Assembly: GCA_965203135.1 (NCBI GenBank)
Contig: CBDBBO010000002.1
Span: forward strand, 558,001 to 622,000
Direction: 5' to 3'
Source of the DNA: CATOSD01 sp965203135
GTDB taxonomy: Bacteria; Chloroflexota; Dehalococcoidia; Lucifugimonadales; CATOSD01
Length of the DNA stretch: 64,000 nucleotides
Under the pieces are notes generated by a model, which saw only the letters and a program-made list of their open reading frames with translations, was not told the DNA's origin and made no database searches. Of this stretch, positions 33,763 to 39,787 are shown one piece after another; the first letter of the stretch is position 1; every line of letters begins with the position of its first letter. The position numbers and the translations under genes were made by a program.

Positions 33763-34344
33763 CTAGCGCCACTGATTCAGTAGCTGCCTGGCCTCGTTCA
33801 GCCCGCCGGGCTGCCGGCGCGGGTCGTAGTGCCGCACCGCCCGTTCGATGTCGGCGATGGCCGCCTCCGTGTCGCCCAGGCGGTGGTGCAGAATCGCCCG
33901 ATCCTTGTACGCCTGCGCGAATTCGGGCTTTAGCTCGATAGCCTTGTCGTAGTCTTCCATCGCGGGCTTGAACAGGTTGTCGTTCTCCTCCTCGATGGCC
34001 TCGTTGTAGTAGGCGTATCCGCGCCCATGGTACGCGACGGCCATGTCCGGGATGATGCGTATCACCAGGCCGTAGGCGGGAATCGCCTCCTCCCACAGGT
34101 TCGCCTCCAGGTAGGAGACCGCGCGGATGTACTCGAACAGCCCGCGCGTGGGCTGACCGGACGGCGTGGGAGTGGGTTCGGGCGTCGGTTCAGGCGACGG
34201 CGTCGGTTCCGGGGTGGCCGTTGGCGCCGGCGTGGAAGTTGGCTCAGGCGTCGGCGTCGGTTCGGGCGACGAACAGGCGAGTGCGACCCAGATCAGGGTC
34301 GCGGCGAACAGGGTGAGTCGGGTGGCGGTCATCGAATATAGCAT
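33763..34344 (-). CDS. TPR lipoprotein with Pro/Thr/Glu-rich linker
   Basis: A 193-residue protein with lipobox 'VALACSS' near residue 22, a linker of PTPEPT-type units (about 27-65), then a short TPR array ('AVSYLEANLWEEAIPAYGLVIRI', 'NLFKPAMEDYDKAIELKPEFAQ', 'GDTEAAIADIERAVRHYDP'). Start is MLYSMTATRL at 34344 or the internal Met at 34332. It resembles the other TPR lipoprotein at 27.2-27.9 kb in architecture. Envelope scaffold role is inferred. Confidence 0.8.
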   Translation of the reverse strand: MLYSMTATRLTLFAATLIWVALACSSPEPTPTPEPTSTPAPTATPEPTPSPEPTPEPTPTPSGQPTRGLFEYIRAVSYLEANLWEEAIPAYGLVIRIIPDMAVAYHGRGYAYYNEAIEEENDNLFKPAMEDYDKAIELKPEFAQAYKDRAILHHRLGDTEAAIADIERAVRHYDPRRQPGGLNEARQLLNQWR

Positions 34345-34362
34345 AGCACAAGGAGCGAATCC

Positions 34363-34384
34363 GCGGCGCGATTTTTCGCGCCGC
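34363..34384. repeat. Perfect hairpin
   Basis: GCGGCGCGA-TTTT-TCGCGCCGC, 9-bp perfect arms, upstream of the TPR lipoprotein gene. Not followed by a T-tract. Could be an operator or a dispersed palindrome. Confidence 0.6.
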
Positions 34385-34404
34385 GCGCAGGGTCTTTTGA
34401 TTCT

Positions 34405-34428
34405 CCCCTCTCCGGCTCGGAGAGAGGG
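34405..34428. repeat. CTCTCC-type palindrome
   Basis: CTCTCCG...CGGAGAG with a 3-nt loop, then 'agggtcaggga'. Similar in style to the CTC-rich hairpins at 879-903 and 50673-50700, so probably a member of the same dispersed family. Confidence 0.5.
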
Positions 34429-34604
34429 TCAGGGACTTTGTGCGGGGCCTTCCGAAAAATCTGCTCAGTTCTGCTACATTCCGCCAATTCCGTAGCTGGG
34501 CGGCCCGACGTTTGTGTCACTTTCTGTGAGCCAAGTTGTTAAGGTTCGTCACGTGCATTGCGCGGAATGTGGCAGGTACGCGATGGTGGTCCTGGGCCGG
34601 CAGC

Positions 34605-34625
34605 GGGCGGGTTTGAAACCCGCCC
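34605..34625. repeat. Perfect 10-bp inverted repeat
   Basis: GGGCGGGTTT-G-AAACCCGCCC, a complete palindrome around one G, then 'cctacc'. Widespread REP-like palindromes have this look. No T-tract follows. Confidence 0.65.
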
Positions 34626-34673
34626 CTACCAGGCGATCCGCAATCGGCGGCCGCAGCGCCTATGCTGTAGAAA

Positions 34674-34691
34674 ATAGCACGTGCGTGCTAT
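34674..34691. repeat. 8-bp inverted repeat, operator-like
   Basis: ATAGCACG-TG-CGTGCTAT, arms of 8 bp with a 2-bp centre. Too tight for an RNA hairpin, so a dimeric DNA-binding site is the more natural reading, though no gene start lies nearby. Confidence 0.45.
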
Positions 34692-34985
34692 AGAATCAAG
34701 AGGGTTGGCGAAGCTGCGGCATAGGGGCGAATTCGTGGGGAGAAATGGAGCACGAATGGGGACTGGTGGGGTGTGGGTGGGGATGGATGGCGCACGGATG
34801 GGAACGGGTGGCGCGGGAAAGTGACGCTTTTTTCGGGGTACGTGGGCGCGAATGGGTTGGAGTTGGGGGAGAGGGGACAAGCGGAAGGGACGTCGTTGCC
34901 CTCACCCGCCGGCAGGTTGTCGCGACGGAGAATGAAAAGACCCTGGGTCCGCGCGCTCCCTCCCTCTCACTTCTGCTCCCCCACC

Positions 34986-35143
34986 CTTCTTCAGCAGGCG
35001 GCGGCCCTGAAACAGGTACTGGTTGGCGTAGCCGGCATACTCGCCGAAGTACGCCTGCGCCCAAGGCCGCATGGCGGCTCGGGTGAACGGTCTTCTGGAT
35101 ACGCTGGGAATGCATCTGCATCCACGTATCAATCCGGAGACGT
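34986..35143 (-). pseudogene. Degraded copy of the 3' end of the ogg gene
   Basis: Bases 34986-35090 match 38927-39031, the 3' end of the intact glycosylase gene, with about 14 mismatches in 105, in the same orientation. The conserved reading is 'TRAAMRPWAQAYFGEYAGYA' and 'NQYLFQGRRLLKK'. Upstream in the remnant (toward 35165) weaker similarity continues, with 'RIDTWMQ' against 'PVDVWIDR', but an internal deletion and frame changes break the gene. It looks like the displaced original 3' end after an insertion. Confidence 0.75.
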
Positions 35144-36898
35144 CTATGCGCGCCTCTGACGTTGACCATACGCCGCGTGGACAGAGCCGCCGTAAGGAAG
35201 GTTAGTTCGCGCGTATGGACTTGCTGCGAGTTCCTCCCTACCTGCTTCCAGCAATTCTTGAAGAGGTCCGCGCTCGTTGGGATGCAGCCGAATCTCCCGC
35301 TGCAGGTCAGGTTGCCAAGGTGGATTCAATTCTACATCGACAACATCAAAGCTCGGGCTTGGGATGTGCGTGAATCCAGCTTCAAGTCTCACCTTGATGC
35401 CGCCAAGACGGTCCACCAGAAGTCGGATTCTATCCGCGCGAGGACCAGTGTAATCGCGCGGCATCCTCATCTCGTATGGCCCGTATCTGCCCAGAACATC
35501 TCCGTCCGGACTTCTGACTGTTACTGAGTATTCGCTGTCAACGTCTCCGTTGAGCGTTGTCATCTCAGCGTACAGTGGCCGTCGCACCAACAACTGCCCC
35601 ACGTGCGGAGCCAAAGGTGGCTCGTGAGGCAGCTTGCGGTAGGGCTGCAACCCATCTTCCTCAACGGATTGTCCATCCGTAACGCTTAGCACTATCTCGG
35701 CAGGCACGCGGTCGACCGTCAGCGGCACATAACCCTTGCCGTACATCAGGCAGGCCCCGTGCGACAAAGCGGTAAGTGCAGGGTCCAGTATGTCTGCCCT
35801 GTCTGCCGCGAGGGTCAGTTCGTCTGCCGACACGACTTTGTCGTAACCGAATGCGTCCCTCAATTTCTCGAGGAAGTACGGCATCTGGGTAGGGCCACCA
35901 ACTACCAGTACCTTGTCGATGGATTCGACCATTCCCTTGACACCCTCTTCTTCTGGGCTGTCGATTAGCAGTTGAGCTTTGTTGTAGGCCTTCTCCATTG
36001 CATCGGGAGTGCGCCTCATGAAACCCTCATTTTCCAGAACCCTATGAACAAGCTCGATCGACAACGTGTATCCTCCGGCCAGATCGATCTTGTCGGTAGT
36101 GGAGAGTTGCTCCTTGGCGGTTCGCAACTCTTGGGGAGGCCCGTCGTACTCAAGCTCTCTTTTGAGCATCTCGTCTATGTTCATTCCGCCCAGCGTCGGC
36201 AGTCCATGGTCAGCCAAGACTATCAACTGATTGGAAGTCACCTTTACGACTGCACAGTCAAACGACCCACCACCCAGGTCATAGACCATGTAAATGCCAT
36301 CGTCGAGAGAGCTTATCTCTCTCCCAAGGGCAAGCAGCAAGAGCGGTTCTTCCACAGTCCACTCGATCCGACCCTGGCAACCTAAGTCCTCAAGGGCCGC
36401 AACTAGGGCCTTGCGAAAGATAAGGTCGCTGTTGACCGGACATCCCGCCCGCCATTCCGCCGCGGCGCCCGCAAGTCCCGCTCGGGATATGGCCTCCTTT
36501 AGGAGTAGCCTGATGGCTTCTTCCACATGGACGGTCTCGCTCCAAACCCTTATGGAACGGCTGTCAGGATCGAACCACGAATCCCATGTCTCCCCCTTTT
36601 GTTCAAGGTCAGCCTCGAGTTGTTCGCGGACGTAGTCGTCGCTTGCCAGCGCAAACCGCTTAATGTTGCGAATCACTATGACGTTCCGTGCGTCATCGAG
36701 CCTGTCCGCAGTTTCGCCAAACAGCCTTTCCACTTCACCGCCCCGCTGACGGCGGAAGCCGATAACTGCCGGCATATGCGAGAGCCTTCCTTCCCCTATC
36801 AGGTTACTGGAAGGGTATTCGCCACTGTCGGCGTCCCATTCCGCGATGCGGATGTTGGTTGTTCCGAAGTCTATTCCCACCATTTTCGTCATGCTCAT
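35144..36898 (-). CDS. Divergent Hsp70-family ATPase of a two-gene accessory unit
   Basis: A 584-residue Hsp70-like protein. Actin-fold ATPase motifs are intact: phosphate-1 'VGIDFGTTNIRIAE' (7-20), phosphate-2 'VYDLGGGSFDCAVV' (205-218), connect-type 'TAKEQLSTTDKIDL' and adenosine motif 'KVLVVGGPTQMPYF' (329-342). After about residue 395 comes a beta-rich tail loosely like a substrate-binding domain, with 'YRKLPHEPPL' and 'RIRLLVDRLGGIKVRL', but no DnaK lid or EEVD-type end. The start is inside the upstream stop (ATGA); the Met at codon 3 has GAGGA 6 nt upstream and may be the true start. GC is lower than the neighbours. Paired with a GrpE-like gene; clients unknown. Confidence 0.85.
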   Translation of the reverse strand: MSMTKMVGIDFGTTNIRIAEWDADSGEYPSSNLIGEGRLSHMPAVIGFRRQRGGEVERLFGETADRLDDARNVIVIRNIKRFALASDDYVREQLEADLEQKGETWDSWFDPDSRSIRVWSETVHVEEAIRLLLKEAISRAGLAGAAAEWRAGCPVNSDLIFRKALVAALEDLGCQGRIEWTVEEPLLLLALGREISSLDDGIYMVYDLGGGSFDCAVVKVTSNQLIVLADHGLPTLGGMNIDEMLKRELEYDGPPQELRTAKEQLSTTDKIDLAGGYTLSIELVHRVLENEGFMRRTPDAMEKAYNKAQLLIDSPEEEGVKGMVESIDKVLVVGGPTQMPYFLEKLRDAFGYDKVVSADELTLAADRADILDPALTALSHGACLMYGKGYVPLTVDRVPAEIVLSVTDGQSVEEDGLQPYRKLPHEPPLAPHVGQLLVRRPLYAEMTTLNGDVDSEYSVTVRSPDGDVLGRYGPYEMRMPRDYTGPRADRIRLLVDRLGGIKVRLEAGFTHIPSPSFDVVDVELNPPWQPDLQREIRLHPNERGPLQELLEAGREELAASPYARTNLPYGGSVHAAYGQRQRRA

Positions 36899-38730
36899 TC
36901 CTCAGTTTGAACCCGCATCTTCACCAGAGTTGTCGGCGTGTCGTCACGCCTGGAATACCTCAAGCCAGGAGCTACTATCTTGACTGGCGTTCCTGTCGTC
37001 GGCGAAGGATTGGCGTCGTGTATGACGGGGTCGTAAGGAGCGGTCTTCCCGACTTTGCCAAACTGCTTGACACCGAGGGTCAGGAGCGCAAGCGTAATTC
37101 TTGACTCCACGTCCGTGATTGCCTGAGACTTTGGAGCGGAATGAAGCGCCAAGTCTTGTAGAGCGATGCCAAGAACGCCAATTGCGTCTCGGGTAATCTC
37201 CAGTTCCGCGCCGCTCCTCGCCTTGCGATTCTCACCTTGAAGAAAGTTTGCGTATTTCTCTGTGCGCTCCAGGTCGGATTTATGCTCTCTCAGCCGAGCA
37301 TCCTTGTCATCGATCTGGCGCGCAGTTTCTTCACGTATCCGTTCAATCTCACTTCTGGCTGCGGAGTCGATCATCTCCTTCCAGAGAGGTGATACCAGAG
37401 AATCTACCTTGCCTCCCTCACCTTGTTCTAGAGCTTTGGAGACCTCCCCGACTATCGTCTCGGTTCCCGGCAACAGGCGGCCGTGCAAAAGCCAGCTAAG
37501 AGCAATAGCGTCAAACAGCTTGTGTCGCTGGTTCGCGTCCGCCAGTCTCCAAACAGTTCGCAGCGGAGAGCCAATTCCCAGAACTGAATCGTCATCCCGT
37601 GCCATGATAAGCAGTGACGACACAATCTCGCATCTCGCATCTGGAGTGAGATTCCTTATCCACTGCTCCAGTGGCGGCTTGGCGGCTTGACCTGGACTGA
37701 ATGTAAGCAGGTGCTGCCAAAATGCCAATCGCATAGGCTCGTCCAGTGTACCGTGAAGTCTAGCGACCAAGCGTTGAGCACCATCTGGAGCTATTTGAGA
37801 AGCGCGTAATACGGCGTTAGCCACTGCTCCAACGTGCTCTTCGTCTTTCGAGGTGTAATCGGCGAGCCACTTTGGGCCGCCCTCATGCCCAGCCTCGCCT
37901 GGTGCTTCGAGGAGACGCGCTAGCAGCGTGGCAATCTGGCCAAGTGGAATGTCCGGGGCACTACGCGACTCGCTCCAGCGATAGAGACCAGCGACAAATG
38001 CCTCCACGAAGAGAGGTGCTAATCTCCCAGGGTTTCTCTGAGAAAGAACACGCGACTCGATTGCGTCTGCCAATCTCCTGGCGACTCTAGGCGCTATCGC
38101 CTCCGGCACGTTCTCGACAATTGAAACTAGCGCATCAGGCGGGCCTTGACCGCGAGGCATTTCGCCCGGTTCGTCGCTCTGAATCCATATAACCCAGTCC
38201 GCGAAGCGTGTCGCGGGACTGCTGGGTCTTCTGGTGGTCTGTGTGTTCTTGGAAGGAGGCGAAAGCTCAGACAAGCTGACTGATTCTACCTCATGCGCTG
38301 GAGCTCTGAGGCGGGTGCCCTCCCTGGCATCGTAGTCGAACTGAGGCGATTCCTTCAGTTTGTTCTGTACACGCCCCCACCACCTGTTCCAACTTTGATG
38401 ATCTACGACGGCGGGCGAGAGCTTTTCCCTGATGTCTTTGGTCTTGGCTCGTCCTCTACCCGTATCCACTAGCGTCGCTGCGACCAGACGCAATGGTGCT
38501 TCGTCCACCCACCGCCGTGTCTCTTCAGGAGCTAGGAACAGCCGCGCCTCCAAGCCCTGCTCATCAAGCCTGCTAAGCGACTTCTTTGCCTCGTCACGGT
38601 TCATCAAGTGTTGGCGGGCGGACGCGAAGTCGACGATGACGTGTTCCTCGTCTACGTCTACAATGCGGCCTGCTCCCAGACGACGATGGGAAACGACCGT
38701 GTCTGTACGGATCAACTCATCCCTAAGCAA
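36895..38730 (-). CDS. Tudor/SH3-like and GrpE-like fusion protein, partner of the Hsp70 ATPase
   Basis: A 611-residue protein not recognised as a whole. Residues 8-45 ('TVVSHRRLGAGRIVDVDEEH') look like the Tudor/SH3-like barrel at UvrD and CarD ends. Residues 60-450 are mostly helical and unassigned. A coiled coil covers about 465-515 ('RSEIERIREETARQIDDKDA'). The end resembles the GrpE head: 'LALLTLGVKQFGKVG', 'YDPVIHDA' (566-573) and 'GTPVKIVAPGLRYSRRDD' match GrpE PxDPxxHxA and the following beta region. It would act as nucleotide-exchange factor for the adjacent Hsp70, to which it is coupled by a 4-bp overlap. The start is uncertain: TTG 38730 or TTG 38715 behind AGGGATG. Confidence 0.75.
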   Translation of the reverse strand: MLRDELIRTDTVVSHRRLGAGRIVDVDEEHVIVDFASARQHLMNRDEAKKSLSRLDEQGLEARLFLAPEETRRWVDEAPLRLVAATLVDTGRGRAKTKDIREKLSPAVVDHQSWNRWWGRVQNKLKESPQFDYDAREGTRLRAPAHEVESVSLSELSPPSKNTQTTRRPSSPATRFADWVIWIQSDEPGEMPRGQGPPDALVSIVENVPEAIAPRVARRLADAIESRVLSQRNPGRLAPLFVEAFVAGLYRWSESRSAPDIPLGQIATLLARLLEAPGEAGHEGGPKWLADYTSKDEEHVGAVANAVLRASQIAPDGAQRLVARLHGTLDEPMRLAFWQHLLTFSPGQAAKPPLEQWIRNLTPDARCEIVSSLLIMARDDDSVLGIGSPLRTVWRLADANQRHKLFDAIALSWLLHGRLLPGTETIVGEVSKALEQGEGGKVDSLVSPLWKEMIDSAARSEIERIREETARQIDDKDARLREHKSDLERTEKYANFLQGENRKARSGAELEITRDAIGVLGIALQDLALHSAPKSQAITDVESRITLALLTLGVKQFGKVGKTAPYDPVIHDANPSPTTGTPVKIVAPGLRYSRRDDTPTTLVKMRVQTEE

Positions 38731-38908
38731 AAGTGCTGTCCCCTAATCCGCAAGTCTGGGCGTTGTTCCCGGCACACCTGAGACCTCGCGCTTCTTGGCT
38801 GAATTCCATATCGTAATCATAGTGGGTGGATCGAGTCTTGTACACTCACCCTCGACTGTTGAACCGACCCATTTCATTCCCAGGAAACGGAGAGGGAATG
38901 CAAGGCGA
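38731..38908. other. Island edge between the GrpE-like gene and ogg
   Basis: Upstream region of the two-gene unit. A 44- to 60-codon minus-strand frame (start 38925 or Met at 38877, stop 38743; 'MKWVGSTVEGECTRLDPP') lies here without a good ribosome site; I do not call it a gene. TATGAT on the minus strand near 38820 could be a -10 box for the operon, with no convincing -35. Confidence 0.3.
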
Positions 38909-39784
38909 CTAGAGACGAGCACCACTCTTCTTCAGCAAACGGCGGCCCTGGAACAAGTACTGGTTTGCGTAGCCGGCGTATTCGCCGAAGTAGGACTGCG
39001 CCCAGGGTCGCATGGCGGCGCGGGTCAGCGGCTTGCCGTCCTCCCGTATCACGTGCTCGGGGTACCACTCCCGCAGCGCGCGGTCTATCCACACGTCAAC
39101 CGGGAACGCCTCCCGCTTGTCCAGCGACATGAGCAGAATGCAGTTGCCCACCTTGTCTCCCACGCCCGGCAGCGCGAGCAGGGCCGTCAGCGCGTCGTCG
39201 TAGTCCGCCTCACGGAGAGCGAACAGGTCCAGGTCGCCCGCGGCCACGATACGGGACGCACCCGCGACGTACTTGGCCCTGAATCCCAGCCCGAGCCCGC
39301 GCAGGTCCTTCTCTTCCACCTGTGCCAGTTCGGCCGGAGAGGGGAACGCGCTGCGCCGGCACTCGCCGAACGAAAGCGGTCTGCCGAAGTTGTCGGCGAT
39401 GTCCTCGACGTTTACGCTGATGCGCGGCACGTTGTTGTTGGCCGAGCAGATGAACGAGATCAGGCACTCCCACGGCTCCTGGCGCAGCACCCGCAACCCG
39501 GGATAGCGGAGTAACGCAGCGGCGATGCGGTCGTCGACGCGGATGCGGTCGCGTATGGCTTCTAGATCGTCGTCAAGGCGCAGGTAGTCGCGGAACAGCG
39601 GCGCGATAGCCGCCTCGTCGTCGGGCGCGCACACGAACTCCACTCCGTCCGGCGTCTGGCGCGCCCTGATGATGTTCCCAAACACCACGCCGGTCAGCCA
39701 CTCGCCATCGCGACGCCAGCGGAACGCCTGGCCGCTTTCCAGCGTGGTGATCAGGTCTAGGGGGCCTGTGAAAGGGATGAGCAC
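38909..39784 (-). CDS. ogg: 8-oxoguanine DNA glycosylase (OGG1-like)
   Basis: A 291-residue bifunctional glycosylase/lyase for oxidised guanine. OGG N-terminal domain: 'TTLESGQAFRWRRDGEW'. HhH-GPD domain: 'QEPWECLISFICSANNNV', 'RGLGLGFRAKYVAGAS', hairpin 'LPGVGDKVGNCILLMS' with the catalytic Lys in 'GDK', and catalytic Asp in 'FPVDVWIDR'. The C-terminus 'YANQYLFQGRRLLKKSGARL' lies in the 105-bp segment duplicated at 34986, so the last part may have come with the inserted island. It overlaps nothing; dinG lies 3 bp upstream in the transcript. Confidence 0.92.
   Translation of the reverse strand: MLIPFTGPLDLITTLESGQAFRWRRDGEWLTGVVFGNIIRARQTPDGVEFVCAPDDEAAIAPLFRDYLRLDDDLEAIRDRIRVDDRIAAALLRYPGLRVLRQEPWECLISFICSANNNVPRISVNVEDIADNFGRPLSFGECRRSAFPSPAELAQVEEKDLRGLGLGFRAKYVAGASRIVAAGDLDLFALREADYDDALTALLALPGVGDKVGNCILLMSLDKREAFPVDVWIDRALREWYPEHVIREDGKPLTRAAMRPWAQSYFGEYAGYANQYLFQGRRLLKKSGARL
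38927..39031. repeat. Intact-side copy of the direct repeat flanking the Hsp70 island
   Basis: This 105-bp segment, inside the ogg 3' end, recurs at 34986-35090 in direct orientation at roughly 87 percent identity. The two copies bracket about 3.8 kb carrying only the Hsp70/GrpE-like pair, as attL and attR would for an element integrated in the gene end. Confidence 0.75.
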
Positions 39785-39787
39785 GGT

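Larger units (their letters stand above)
34345..34985. other. Gene-poor, palindrome-rich gap
   Basis: This 640-bp stretch has no supported gene. It contains four separate inverted repeats (listed individually) and a G-rich segment at about 34740-34870 with repeated 'gatggg' and 'gcgaat' units. The frames in it give compositionally implausible peptides. It leads directly into the degraded glycosylase copy, so it looks like accumulated debris beside an insertion site. Confidence 0.5.

Noticed and set aside
34696..35169. 157-residue minus-strand frame as a gene
   Set aside because: It mixes frames of the degraded glycosylase copy with Pro/His-rich junk; not a real protein.
38743..38925. 60-residue frame upstream of the GrpE-like gene as a third island gene
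   Set aside because: No good ribosome site and no recognisable motif; it overlaps the ogg 3' end. Kept only as a note.
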